DNA from: Candidatus Gastranaerophilales bacterium
GTDB taxonomy: Bacteria > Cyanobacteriota > Vampirovibrionia > Gastranaerophilales > Gastranaerophilaceae
Direction of reading: 5' to 3'
Assembly (NCBI GenBank): GCA_928722015.1
Contig: CAKMWI010000008.1
Span: 1 to 64,000 of the forward strand
DNA: 64,000 bases
Part shown: positions 29,813 through 38,428 of the stretch, piece by piece
Layout of the letters: each line of letters opens with the position of its first letter
Numbering within the stretch: the stretch's first letter is position 1
The notes under the pieces: model-generated
Databases searched by the model: none
Told to the model about the DNA's origin: nothing
Seen by the model: only the letters and a program-made list of their open reading frames with translations
Made by a program: the position numbers and the translations under genes

Positions 29813-31351
29813 TTGGATAAATACCAACAAGCAGCTGTTGATTCTTCTGCTTGTCAACTTTTGATTGTGGCAGGTCCAGGTTCTGGTAAGACTACTGTTT
29901 TAACTCGTAGAATTTGTTCAATGATTTTGTCCGGAAAGTTTAAGCCGGAAAATTGTTTGGCTATAACATTTACAAAAAGAGCTGCAAATGAAATGCGCGA
30001 AAGGTTGGCTAAACTTTTATCCGATAAATCAAATTTAATTAATATTCATACCTTTCATTCGCTTTGTTTCGAAATTTTGAAAGAGAATTATGAAAAGGTT
30101 GGATTAGATGAAAATTTCAGAGTTATGAGTGAACAAGAGATGTTATTATACAAGGATAAAGACTTAGCTTGTGAAAATATAATAAGTTTTGATGAATTGA
30201 TAAATTTAACAGTGCAACTGTTGGATAGCTATCCGGAAGTTCTGTGCGGCTATAGAGATAAATTTAAATATGTATCGGTCGATGAATATCAGGATATTGA
30301 TGAAAATCAATATAAATTGATACGTCTGCTTGTACCAGAGTTTGGAAATATTTGTGCTATTGGAGATCCTAATCAAGCAATATACGGGTTTAGAGGTGGA
30401 GATTCGAAATTTTTTAATAATTTCGAACTGGATTATAGTTCAGCTAAACTTATAAGTCTAAAGAATAATTATCGTTCTTCTGGAAATATAGTTAACGCGT
30501 CAAATCAGATGATTGATTCCTTTAATATAGTTTCAAAATATGTTAAGCCACAGGAGAAAATTACAATCCATACAGCTCCAACTGACAAATCAGAGGCAGA
30601 ATTTATTGCGAGCACTATAGAAAATCTTATTGGTGGTCATAGTTTATTTTCTATTGATTCCGAGCGATCAATGGGGCAAGAGTGCAGTTATTCTTTTTCA
30701 GATTTTGCAATTTTATATAGAACTTCGTCTCAGTTACCTGCATTAGTTGAAGCGTTACAGAGAACGGGGATGCCTTTTGTTGTATTATCGAATAAGCCTA
30801 TATGTGAGCAGAAGTCTGTACATAATTTGTTATGTCGTTTGCAGGATAATATGTCTGTATATGAGCAAATTAAGGCTCTTTCTATTGAATTTGCGGAAAG
30901 TATTGATTGTTGTATTTTAAATTATCTTCAAAAACTTTCACAAACCTGTGAATCAAAAGAGCAATTTCTTCATGAAGTTTCTATGTTAACGGAAATTGAT
31001 ACTCTGGATGTTCGTGCAGATAGGATAGTAGTAATGTCGTTACATTCATCCAAGGGACTAGAATTCAAATGTGTGTTTGTAGCAGGGTTGGAAAAAGGAA
31101 TTCTACCTTTATATAAAGCCGAAACAGAAGAAAATATCGAAGAGGAGCGTAGACTTTTATATGTTGGAATGACAAGAGCTAAAGATAGACTGTATCTTAG
31201 TCGAGCTATTAAACGAAAATGGCTTGGAACTTATAGAAATTTGCCTATTTCTCCTTTTTTAGAAAGAATTGAAGCAGAACTGCTTAGTTTAAGTAAATAT
31301 GAAAAAGATTATGGAATGAAGGATAATGTAACCCAACTTAGTTTATTTTAA
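29813..31351 (+). CDS. UvrD/Rep-family helicase, C-terminal half of the EndoQ-UvrD protein
   Basis: 512 residues of superfamily 1A helicase: Q motif LDKYQQAAV, Walker A VAGPGSGKTT, motif Ia AITFTKRAANEM, motif II VDEYQDID, motif III AIGDPNQAIYGFRG, motif IV KNNYRSS, motif V VMSLHSSKGLEF, and motif VI LYVGMTRAK. It is shorter than UvrD (about 720 residues), with reduced 1B/2B domains. The assigned ATG lies within the helicase Q motif and has no ribosome site, so it is not an independent start. The same frame is open back to about 29660 (for example DKTDICPVDNN), joining the EndoQ part. The stop is 8 bases from the convergent gdhA stop. A coupled helicase-nuclease for deaminated DNA is inferred. 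Confidence 0.9.
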   Translation: MDKYQQAAVDSSACQLLIVAGPGSGKTTVLTRRICSMILSGKFKPENCLAITFTKRAANEMRERLAKLLSDKSNLINIHTFHSLCFEILKENYEKVGLDENFRVMSEQEMLLYKDKDLACENIISFDELINLTVQLLDSYPEVLCGYRDKFKYVSVDEYQDIDENQYKLIRLLVPEFGNICAIGDPNQAIYGFRGGDSKFFNNFELDYSSAKLISLKNNYRSSGNIVNASNQMIDSFNIVSKYVKPQEKITIHTAPTDKSEAEFIASTIENLIGGHSLFSIDSERSMGQECSYSFSDFAILYRTSSQLPALVEALQRTGMPFVVLSNKPICEQKSVHNLLCRLQDNMSVYEQIKALSIEFAESIDCCILNYLQKLSQTCESKEQFLHEVSMLTEIDTLDVRADRIVVMSLHSSKGLEFKCVFVAGLEKGILPLYKAETEENIEEERRLLYVGMTRAKDRLYLSRAIKRKWLGTYRNLPISPFLERIEAELLSLSKYEKDYGMKDNVTQLSLF

Positions 31352-31359
31352 TTATTTTA

Positions 31360-32739
31360 TTAAATAATTCCTTGAGATTGCATTGCTTGGGCAATTTTTT
31401 TAAATGCAGCAATATTTGCTCCTGCAACATAATTTTTGTTAAGACCATATTCTGCTGCTGCTTTTTGAGTTTCATGGAATATATTTGACATAAAATTTTT
31501 CAATTTTTTATCAACTTCTTCAAAAGTCCAAAAATATCTCATACTGTTTTGGCTCATTTCGAGAGCTGAAACTCCTACTCCTCCTGCATTTGCAGCTTTT
31601 CCTGGGGCAAGAAGAATATTGTTAGTTAAGAAATAATCAATAGCTTCTTTTGTTGTTGGCATGTTTGCGCCTTCTCCTATTGCACAGGCTCCATTTTCAA
31701 CAATGAGTTTTGCACAGTTTAGATTAATATCATTTTGTGTTGCGCAAGGGAGTACAATATCAGCTTTAATTGTATATATTGATGGAATATCACCGTTATT
31801 TTCAAAATAAGTCGCGTCTTGATGATAGTTTAGGTATTCTTTAATACGAAGTCTTTTTTCTTCTTTTATTTCTTTTATAACTTTTAAATCAATACCCTTT
31901 TTATCATATATGCAACCATTTGAATCACTCATTGCAATTACTTTTGCTCCATATTGCTGAGCTTTTTCGCAGGCATAGATGGCAACATTTCCTGCTCCAG
32001 AGATAATAACGGTTTTATTATTTAAATTAAGATTATTTGCTTTTAGCATTTCATCCATAAAATAAATTAATCCGTAACCGGTTGCTTCTTTTCTGACAAG
32101 CGAACCTCCGTAATCTAAGCCTTTTCCGGTTATAACTCCTGCTTCATAGTTGTTTTTGATTCTTCTGTATTGTCCAAACAGATAACCTATTTCTCTGGCT
32201 CCAACGCCAATATCACCTGCAGGAATATCTGTATCTTGTCCTATATGTTTTTGTAGTTCAGTCATAAAACTCTGACAAAATTTCATAATTTCGGTTTCGG
32301 ATTTATCTTTTGGGTCAAAATCTGCGCCCCCTTTACCTCCGCCTATAGGAAATCCGGTAAGAGCATTTTTAAAAATTTGTTCAAATGCTAAAAATTTCAT
32401 TATACTCTGATTTACTGTAGGGTGAAATCTTAGTCCGCCTTTGTATGGGCCTATTGAACCGTTAAATTGAACTCTATAACCTCTGTTTACTCTGGTTTGA
32501 CCGTTGTCGTCTATCCAAGGTACACGAAATGTAATAATTCTTTCGGGTTCAGCAAGTCGTTCTAACAATGCAGATTTTTTATATTCTTCCTCATTTTTTA
32601 TTATTATTGGAGCGAGTGAGCCAAACACATCTTCAATTGCTTGGATAAATTCAGGCTCATTAGCATTTTTTTCTTTTATTCTGCTGATTGCTTCATCTAA
32701 GTATTTACTGTTTGTGCAATTTTTTTCACAATTTGCCAT
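31360..32739 (-). CDS. gdhA: Glutamate dehydrogenase (NADP-type)
   Basis: 459 residues, hexameric class I GDH. Converts 2-oxoglutarate and ammonium to glutamate. It shows GSIGPYKGGLRFHP, the active-site loop PIGGGKGGADFDP (catalytic Lys136), PAGDIGVGAREIGYLFG, TGYGLIYF and the Rossmann glycine motif ISGAGNVAIYACEKA. The length and the GGSLVRKEATGYG sequence match bacterial NADP-dependent anabolic enzymes; coenzyme choice is inferred from subfamily resemblance. The ribosome site AGGTG precedes the ATG. It probably is the main ammonium-assimilation enzyme of the cell, since no GOGAT genes appear here. Monocistronic. Confidence 0.97.
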   Translation of the reverse strand: MANCEKNCTNSKYLDEAISRIKEKNANEPEFIQAIEDVFGSLAPIIIKNEEEYKKSALLERLAEPERIITFRVPWIDDNGQTRVNRGYRVQFNGSIGPYKGGLRFHPTVNQSIMKFLAFEQIFKNALTGFPIGGGKGGADFDPKDKSETEIMKFCQSFMTELQKHIGQDTDIPAGDIGVGAREIGYLFGQYRRIKNNYEAGVITGKGLDYGGSLVRKEATGYGLIYFMDEMLKANNLNLNNKTVIISGAGNVAIYACEKAQQYGAKVIAMSDSNGCIYDKKGIDLKVIKEIKEEKRLRIKEYLNYHQDATYFENNGDIPSIYTIKADIVLPCATQNDINLNCAKLIVENGACAIGEGANMPTTKEAIDYFLTNNILLAPGKAANAGGVGVSALEMSQNSMRYFWTFEEVDKKLKNFMSNIFHETQKAAAEYGLNKNYVAGANIAAFKKIAQAMQSQGII

Positions 32740-32864
32740 TTCACCTGCTCCATATTCTTTATATTCCAGCTATATTATAGTTTATTTTGAAATTAATATC
32801 AATTGTTAATTATTTTGATAAGAGTAAGCAAGTTTATTTTTTAGGTGTTTTATCATATTTGTAT

Positions 32865-33731
32865 ATGAACAGCATCAATAAATCTCCTGATTTTATATTT
32901 TATAATTCAGTTAAACCTCAAAAAGGTTCGGCTTATTCGGGGATATATTTTCGCGGAAATTTTAGTCAGAATGTTTTGAAATTTGATAAGGCTGATTTTT
33001 TTGTTAAGATTCGCGGGTACGGAAAAGATAAAGATTGGGCAAAAGATATTATAGCTACAGCTGATACTGCAGTTAATATGATAAGAAAAAATACTTCTGT
33101 AGATAATATTTTGAAATTTATATCAATGAAGGTTCGGAAGGCTAATTCTCGTTTTATTGAATTGGCAAAAAGGACTAATTCAGGCATTTTACGCTGTCCG
33201 CGCGAAGGTTGGCTAAACGTGGATAACGGTTTAATTTTATATACTCCAATAAAAAGTTCAAGGTACAAAGTCTATGCAGATAGATTTGAAAAAATTTGTG
33301 AAAATCCGTTGAATAATCCTTATAAAAATATTTCTCTTTCTGAAATTCATAAAGAAGGAAATAATTGTGTTATTGTTCATGGTGATAGCTATAATGTAAA
33401 TAATGCTCTTAACTTTGTTTTTTCAAAATATAGAGAACTTGTTCCAAAATATATTGATAAAAATTTTTCATCAGAGGATTTGAATATTATTAACTCTAAT
33501 ATAGCTGAAATTCGTTGGGTTTTGGCTCATTCAACTCCGTGGCTCAGGGGTTCTGATTCTATTTCAAATGTTTTTATAAGAAGTATTTATAAAGCTTTAG
33601 GGATAAAAACTTATCCATTGGCAAAAAATATTTCTCTTGATTTGGAGGCTTATTGCACAAATCTCACGGATTATAAAAATAAGTTTGTATTATATTTTGA
33701 AAAACCTCCAGAAGTGATTTCTAATTCTTGA
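32865..33731 (+). CDS. Hypothetical protein with effector-like C-terminal motif
   Basis: 288 residues from ATG 32865; an earlier ATG (32787) would overlap the gdhA promoter region. Unrecognised. The N-terminus contains IYFRGNF, resembling the short F-x-G motif seen in other anonymous genes here. The central part is helical. The C-terminal block AEIRWVLAHSTPWLRGSDSI, then YKALGIKTYPLAKNISLDLE, is highly patterned (H-S-T-P-W-x-R-G-S) and reminds me of conserved blocks in large secreted bacterial effectors, but I cannot name the family. There is no signal peptide. It may be a standalone version of such a domain. Convergent neighbours: none. Confidence 0.6.
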   Translation: MNSINKSPDFIFYNSVKPQKGSAYSGIYFRGNFSQNVLKFDKADFFVKIRGYGKDKDWAKDIIATADTAVNMIRKNTSVDNILKFISMKVRKANSRFIELAKRTNSGILRCPREGWLNVDNGLILYTPIKSSRYKVYADRFEKICENPLNNPYKNISLSEIHKEGNNCVIVHGDSYNVNNALNFVFSKYRELVPKYIDKNFSSEDLNIINSNIAEIRWVLAHSTPWLRGSDSISNVFIRSIYKALGIKTYPLAKNISLDLEAYCTNLTDYKNKFVLYFEKPPEVISNS

Positions 33732-33771
33732 AAATGGTTATTTTATTTTTGATTTTGTATATAATTGATTT

Positions 33772-34224
33772 ATGGTTAGAAAGTCAAAGAAGAAAAATAA
33801 TAATAGATTTTCCGGTTATCAGAATAAAATTTTAGCTTTTATATTCTCGTTATTTATGATTGTTGCCGGGGTTTTTTATATAACACTGAACTATGTTCCA
33901 AAAGAACTTTATGAAACTCAACTCATGCGTTCCAATATGAAAGAATCTTATTATGTCAGTCAATGGTGCGGAGATTTTGGCAAACGTGAATTTTTATTAT
34001 GGGATAATACCAGAGTTGATTGCTTAACTAAAGATTATGCAATAGAATTTGATTTTGCTAAAAAATGGGCAGAAAGTGTTGGGCAATCTTTGTATTATTC
34101 AAAAATGACAGGTAAAAAGCCTGCGATAGTACTTATTCTTTCTGATATAAAAGATTATAGATATGTAAAGAGGGTTGAACGTTTAGATAATGGTATAAAA
34201 ATTTTTTTGATTAGAGCTTTTTAA
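33772..34224 (+). CDS. Membrane-anchored PD-(D/E)XK-like nuclease-fold protein
   Basis: 150 residues. A basic N-terminus (MVRKSKKKNNN) and one transmembrane helix (residues 22-43) are followed by a domain with WCGDFGKREFLLWDNTRVDC, then YAIEFDFAKKWAESVGQSLYY, then KKPAIVLIL. The spacing D...E-x-D...K/Q-SLYY is that of restriction-like nucleases, and the VGQSLYY helix is typical of this small family; catalysis is not shown. A perfect TATAAT (33760-33765) ends 6 bases before the ATG with no ribosome site, so translation is probably leaderless. It lies upstream of dnaA. Confidence 0.68.
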   Translation: MVRKSKKKNNNRFSGYQNKILAFIFSLFMIVAGVFYITLNYVPKELYETQLMRSNMKESYYVSQWCGDFGKREFLLWDNTRVDCLTKDYAIEFDFAKKWAESVGQSLYYSKMTGKKPAIVLILSDIKDYRYVKRVERLDNGIKIFLIRAF

Positions 34225-34315
34225 TTTTTTGGAATAATATTTATATAAAATTTATAAAATTACAAAACTTTATTTATTCTTTCAACAGGATATTTTTTAT
34301 TGTAATATTTTAAAT

Positions 34316-35740
34316 ATGGATATTAATGAGGTTAAATTAGTTTGGAATAAGGTAAAAGATGAGTTGGAGGCTAATATCCCTGACCATATTTTTTGTACCT
34401 GGATTACACCATTAGAGGCTGTGGATTATGAAAACGGAACCCTTGTTCTATTGTCTCCACATCCTATGGCTGTTGATATTTTAAAAAAGAATTGGACTGA
34501 TAAAATCAAAGAATCCGTAAAAACAGTATTGGGTGCAAATGCTACATTTTCGCTTACTTATGATTCTGATTTTGCTGACAGGTATATAAAAGCAAGAAAA
34601 AAAGAATTATCGAAAATTGTTGCCGGCCAGAGTGAAGAAGAGCGAAAAAATGAAGAAGTTAAGTTATCTCTTGCTCAGATGCAATCCAGTGCTAATTTGA
34701 ATTTGAATTTAAAGTTTGATAATTTTGTAGTTGGAGAAAATTCAAAATTTGCATATAATGCGGCTTTTTCTGTTGCAAATAATCCGTCTAAAAAATTTAA
34801 TCCATTGTTTATTTATGGAGCTTCCGGTCTTGGAAAAACTCATTTGATGCAAGCAATAGGGCATTATATCATATTTAATAAACCACAGTTGAAAGTTCGT
34901 TACATCAGAATGGAAGAGTATTTTAATGAGTGGGTTCGCTGTTTTCAGTACAATGATATGCCCAATGGTAGAAAAAAACAGACCTGCAATAATTCATTAA
35001 TGAGGAAATTTCACCAAAAATTTCAAAATGTAGATGTTTTGTTAATGGACGATATTCAGTTTATTGAATCTAAAATGAAGACAATGGAAGATTTTTTCTC
35101 AACTTTTGAGGCACTTTATACAAACAATAAACAGATTGTAATAGCTTCAGATAGATTACCAAAAGATATTCCTACATTAGATAACAGGCTTAGAACCCGT
35201 TTTGAAATGGGACTTGTCGTTGATATTGTTCCGCCTGATTTTGAAACACGATTTGAAATTGTAAAAGCTTATGCCAAAGAACTTGAGGTAGAATCAGAGG
35301 ATGATGTTTTTGAATATATTGCTGAAAATTTTGTGAATAATGTTCGAGAACTTAAAGGTGCGTTTAATAAAGTTAGCGCTTATGCTGAATTCTCCGGCGT
35401 AGGAGTAACTTTATCCTTAGCTAAAAAAGCTTTAAACTGCGAGGCTAGAAAAAAAGAAATCAATATAGATATTGTTGCAAAAAATACAGCTGAATTTTTT
35501 GGTTTGACTGTTAAGGATTTAAAAAGTACTGCACGTCAACAAAAAATTGCGCATGCTAGACACATAGCAGTTTATTTATCTCGTGAACTTTTGAATATGA
35601 GTTACGAAGCAATTGGAGAATTTTTTGCTAAAAAACATACTACAATTATGTATTCATGCGATTTAGTTACGGAAAAACTTAAAACAGATAATGATTTGCA
35701 AAATACACTTGAAGAAATAAAAGGGTTGCTGAGGGCATAA
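34316..35740 (+). CDS. dnaA: Chromosomal replication initiator DnaA
   Basis: 474 residues with all four domains: N-terminal DnaB-interaction domain (WNKVKDELEANIPDHIFCTWI), a short linker, AAA+ domain with Walker A GASGLGKTHLM (residues 168-178) and Walker B VLLMDDIQFI, sensor II region FVNNVRELKGAFNK, and the DNA-binding domain IV ending in ARHIAVYLSRELL...HTTIMYSCDLV. About 14 extra residues (around 211-226, MPNGRKKQTCNN) sit in the initiator-specific motif compared with E. coli DnaA. No ribosome site is present; TAATAT at 34303-34308 suggests a leaderless start. Its neighbours are ruvA, not dnaN or rpmH, and no cluster of DnaA boxes is visible nearby. Confidence 0.98.
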   Translation: MDINEVKLVWNKVKDELEANIPDHIFCTWITPLEAVDYENGTLVLLSPHPMAVDILKKNWTDKIKESVKTVLGANATFSLTYDSDFADRYIKARKKELSKIVAGQSEEERKNEEVKLSLAQMQSSANLNLNLKFDNFVVGENSKFAYNAAFSVANNPSKKFNPLFIYGASGLGKTHLMQAIGHYIIFNKPQLKVRYIRMEEYFNEWVRCFQYNDMPNGRKKQTCNNSLMRKFHQKFQNVDVLLMDDIQFIESKMKTMEDFFSTFEALYTNNKQIVIASDRLPKDIPTLDNRLRTRFEMGLVVDIVPPDFETRFEIVKAYAKELEVESEDDVFEYIAENFVNNVRELKGAFNKVSAYAEFSGVGVTLSLAKKALNCEARKKEINIDIVAKNTAEFFGLTVKDLKSTARQQKIAHARHIAVYLSRELLNMSYEAIGEFFAKKHTTIMYSCDLVTEKLKTDNDLQNTLEEIKGLLRA

Positions 35741-35742
35741 TT

Positions 35743-36366
35743 ATGTACGATTATATTAAAGGAACTTTTACATATAAAACATCAGGAGTTAAAGGTTTTT
35801 TTGCTACAGTTCAAACCGGTGGCGGTGTAGGGTATCTTTTTGAAATTATGGAACGAGATTATTCTAAGTTGCCGGATGAAGATAATCCTTTAAAATTATA
35901 TTGTGTATTAATTCATAGAGAAGATAAAATGTCTCTATGTGGTTTTTTAAAGCGTGAAGATAGAGATATTTTTAATATATTGACGTCTGTTTCCGGTGTT
36001 GGGGCAAAAATGGCTCTAATGTTGTTGAATTCTTTTGAAGTTTCAGATTTAGTAGGATTTGTATTGGATGGTAATTTTAAAGAACTTACAAAAGCCAAGG
36101 GGGTTGGACCAAAGCTTGCTCAAAAAATTATTTTGGAACTTAAAGATAAGTTAACAGGATATAAGGATGTTGTTCCTCCTGCAAATTTAAATACTCAGAC
36201 TAGTATTTCCTCTCAAAATGTTGAAGATGCACAAATGGTTTTGGTATCGTTAGGATATGATAATAAAGAAATTTCAGCTGCTATATCAAAAGTGTTATCA
36301 AAAATATCAGCAGAGTCGCCTGCGGAAGAAATTTTAAAAGAAGCGTTGAGAATTTTGTCTGTCTAA
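35743..36366 (+). CDS. ruvA: Holliday junction DNA helicase subunit RuvA
   Basis: 207 residues. Binds four-way junctions and recruits RuvB. N-terminal OB-fold (MYDYIKGTFTY...GGGVGYLFEI), two helix-hairpin-helix motifs (SVSGVGAKMALMLL and KAKGVGPKLAQKIILELKDK), an acidic linker, and a C-terminal three-helix domain (DAQMVLVSLGYDNKEISAAI) that contacts RuvB. The start lies 2 bases after the dnaA stop, so the two genes are almost certainly co-transcribed. Linking dnaA with ruvA is unusual; in most bacteria ruvA pairs with ruvB or ruvC. RuvB is not in the window. Confidence 0.97.
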   Translation: MYDYIKGTFTYKTSGVKGFFATVQTGGGVGYLFEIMERDYSKLPDEDNPLKLYCVLIHREDKMSLCGFLKREDRDIFNILTSVSGVGAKMALMLLNSFEVSDLVGFVLDGNFKELTKAKGVGPKLAQKIILELKDKLTGYKDVVPPANLNTQTSISSQNVEDAQMVLVSLGYDNKEISAAISKVLSKISAESPAEEILKEALRILSV

Positions 36367-36529
36367 TTATTTTTAATATTACGAAATGTTAAATTTATAT
36401 TGCCTTGATATAAGTGTTTTTGCTTATATCTTCTGATTGTTTGTGCCAATTAAAATCAATTTTTTATAAGATTTTGTTTTTATACTTATATAAAGGTTAG
36501 GTAAATTTAATTCTAGAAAGGAAATGGTT

Positions 36530-37291
36530 ATGTCAGTTGGTAGCATTACAAATTATGGGTATGGGTATTATCCTCAGGTTACATCTTTTACTTCTAATAG
36601 GAAAGATTATCGGGGAATAGAAGATTTTAAGCCGGGTATTTATGATCCGGCAGCAGAATATAATAAAACTCAAAAAGGAAAGTCCCTATTAACATCTCTG
36701 GGGCTAGTAGCACTTGGGGCTGCTGCTGTTTTAATTTTTCCTAAAGCTAAAGGTTTAATCGCTAAATTAAAGAACAAAAAAGTCGCAAATCAGGCAATGG
36801 CTGCAGCAGAAAAAATCAACAAACCGTTTTCAACTTCAGCTCAAAAAATAGATGATGCTTTAGGTGTTGGTAAAAGTACAGTTTTGAAGGGTAAAAAAGC
36901 AAGACAAGAATATGTTGATTTTTGGGAAAATGCGCTTGCTAAAAAGGAACATTTAGCTGCAGCAGAAAAAATTAACAAACCGTTCTCAACTTCAGCCCAA
37001 AAAATAGATGATGCTTTAGGCGTTGGTAAAAGTACAGTTTTAAAGGATAAAAAAGCAAGACAAGAATATGTTGATTTTTGGGAAAATGCGCTGACTAAAA
37101 AAGAACATTTAGCTGCAGCAGAAAAAATTAACAAGCCGTTTTCAACTTCAGCTCAGAAAATAGACGATACTTTGAATGTTAGTAATAACACATTAAAAGG
37201 TAAAAATAGGAAAAATTATAAAGCTTTTTGGAATAACGTTACAAATGAACAATTAGCAAATCCATTAAAAAGAACAGATGTTGTAGCATAA
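36530..37291 (+). CDS. Membrane protein with three 52-residue repeats
   Basis: 253 residues from ATG 36530, preferred over 36524 because AAGGA lies 7 bases upstream. N-terminal part with SFTSN (the window's recurrent F-T motif) and one hydrophobic segment (SLLTSLGLVALGAAAVLIF, about residues 50-68). Then come three tandem copies of a 52-residue unit beginning AAAEKINKPFSTSAQKIDDA and containing YVDFWENAL; the third is diverged and shortened. The units are nearly identical at DNA level, indicating recent duplication. No family is recognised; the helical, Lys-rich repeats could be a binding or spacer region. A bidirectional terminator follows immediately. Confidence 0.7.
   Translation: MSVGSITNYGYGYYPQVTSFTSNRKDYRGIEDFKPGIYDPAAEYNKTQKGKSLLTSLGLVALGAAAVLIFPKAKGLIAKLKNKKVANQAMAAAEKINKPFSTSAQKIDDALGVGKSTVLKGKKARQEYVDFWENALAKKEHLAAAEKINKPFSTSAQKIDDALGVGKSTVLKDKKARQEYVDFWENALTKKEHLAAAEKINKPFSTSAQKIDDTLNVSNNTLKGKNRKNYKAFWNNVTNEQLANPLKRTDVVA
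36800..37255 (+). repeat. Three tandem 156-base units inside a coding region
   Basis: Units start at 36800, 36956 and 37112, each with GCTGCAGCAGAAAAAAT near its 5' end. Units 1 and 2 are 156 bases and differ at only a few positions; unit 3 diverges after about 70 bases. The multiple of three keeps the frame, so copy number can change without breaking the protein. Confidence 0.85.
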
Positions 37292-37293
37292 TA

Positions 37294-37330
37294 AAAGAGC
37301 CTGAAGTTTTAACTTCAGGCTCTTTGTTTC
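37294..37330 (+). terminator. Bidirectional intrinsic terminator
   Basis: AAAGAGCCTGAAGTT pairs perfectly with AACTTCAGGCTCTTT across a 2-base loop. It serves the repeat protein (+) and the convergent prepilin peptidase gene (-). Confidence 0.88.
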
Positions 37331-38428
37331 TTATAACATTATTATAATCATTGCTATAAATCCAGCAATTATCATTGCTGGTCCAAAAGGAAGATACAGA
37401 CCTTCTGTTTTATGTTCTTTAATTCCATAAATTAATTCTTTGCAAGTTACCAGTCCTAGAATTACAAGAACAATTGTACTTGACCAGTATGCAACAGGAT
37501 GAGCAAGCCAGTTTAATTTTTGTGCGAATATAAATCCTATTGTATAAACTATAAATACAGTTAAAGCGCTAAGTGTTAACCAATTTTTATTTATAATGAG
37601 TTTTTTTATAAATATAGGAAAAGTGATTATAATTTGAATAATAGCGCTCAATACAAGTATTATTACTAAAGCTTGGAATATAGGTAAAAAATTTGGATAT
37701 AGTGTAGAAGTACCCATTAGCGCACCAAATACAGCTCCTAGTCCGGCAGCAATATAAGAATCACCTTCGCCAAAAGCACGAGTCCCGACAGTAACGATTC
37801 CAAGTCTGGATATAGCTTCCATTATTAAAAATCCAATAATAGCTGCAGCTAAAGAATATAAAACTGGACAAGTTAAGAAAAATTCCAGATTGATTTTAGG
37901 CAGACCATTTGCTTTTGTGTACATTACAAAATTTATAATTGCCATAAGAATACTAAACCCAATACCAACTCCGATTAAAGAAAAAGTATGAGCATCTGAA
38001 ACTTTTTTCTCAATGATATCTGTACCGGCAATAGCAATAAAAAGAGAAGAAACAATCAGTGAAAATATATAAAGTATAATTTGGTTCCATCCGATTGGAT
38101 TCATCGCGGAAAGCCCAAATAGTGGATCAAAAGGTGTACAAAATTTAATAAATAGTCCTACAAATATACAACCAGTTAATAATTCCACGAACGGGTATTG
38201 CCAGCTAATATGTTCTTTGCAAAATGCACATTTACCCCTTAAAAATATATATGATAATAATGGAATATTATGATACCATTTTAATGGGGTTTGGCATTTA
38301 GGACATTTTGATGCCGGAAATACGATAGATTCTTCACTTACTGTCCTTAATATTACAACATTCAAAAAGCTCCCAATAACAAGCCCTATTATGAATATGA
38401 ATGCTAAAACTGTCAGAGAAAATATCAT
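37331..38428 (-). CDS. pilD: Prepilin peptidase / methyltransferase (type IV)
   Basis: 365 residues, polytopic inner-membrane aspartyl protease that cleaves and N-methylates type IV pilins. The N-terminal DUF2629-type domain with four zinc cysteines (CPKC at 42-45, CAFC at 67-70) indicates an active methyltransferase. Catalytic Asp residues: GTDIIEKKVSD and GEGDSYIAAGLG (the GxGD motif, with Glu for x). About 8-9 transmembrane segments; longer than the usual 260-290 residues through an extra C-terminal membrane region. It overlaps the upstream sigma-factor gene by 4 bases (ATGA), so the two are translationally coupled, which suggests that this sigma factor and pili are regulated together. Confidence 0.93.
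   Translation of the reverse strand: MIFSLTVLAFIFIIGLVIGSFLNVVILRTVSEESIVFPASKCPKCQTPLKWYHNIPLLSYIFLRGKCAFCKEHISWQYPFVELLTGCIFVGLFIKFCTPFDPLFGLSAMNPIGWNQIILYIFSLIVSSLFIAIAGTDIIEKKVSDAHTFSLIGVGIGFSILMAIINFVMYTKANGLPKINLEFFLTCPVLYSLAAAIIGFLIMEAISRLGIVTVGTRAFGEGDSYIAAGLGAVFGALMGTSTLYPNFLPIFQALVIILVLSAIIQIIITFPIFIKKLIINKNWLTLSALTVFIVYTIGFIFAQKLNWLAHPVAYWSSTIVLVILGLVTCKELIYGIKEHKTEGLYLPFGPAMIIAGFIAMIIIML

Noticed and set aside
29813..29830. ATG 29813 as an independent start of a UvrD helicase
   Set aside because: It lies inside the Q motif, has no ribosome site, and the frame is open and sensible for 50 codons upstream.
34225..34315. Possible oriC upstream of dnaA
   Set aside because: The 91 bases are AT-rich but hold no TTATCCACA-type boxes.
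36793..37170. CRISPR-like repeats
   Set aside because: The units are 156 bases, directly tandem without spacers, and in frame with a protein. No CRISPR array or cas gene was found anywhere in the window.
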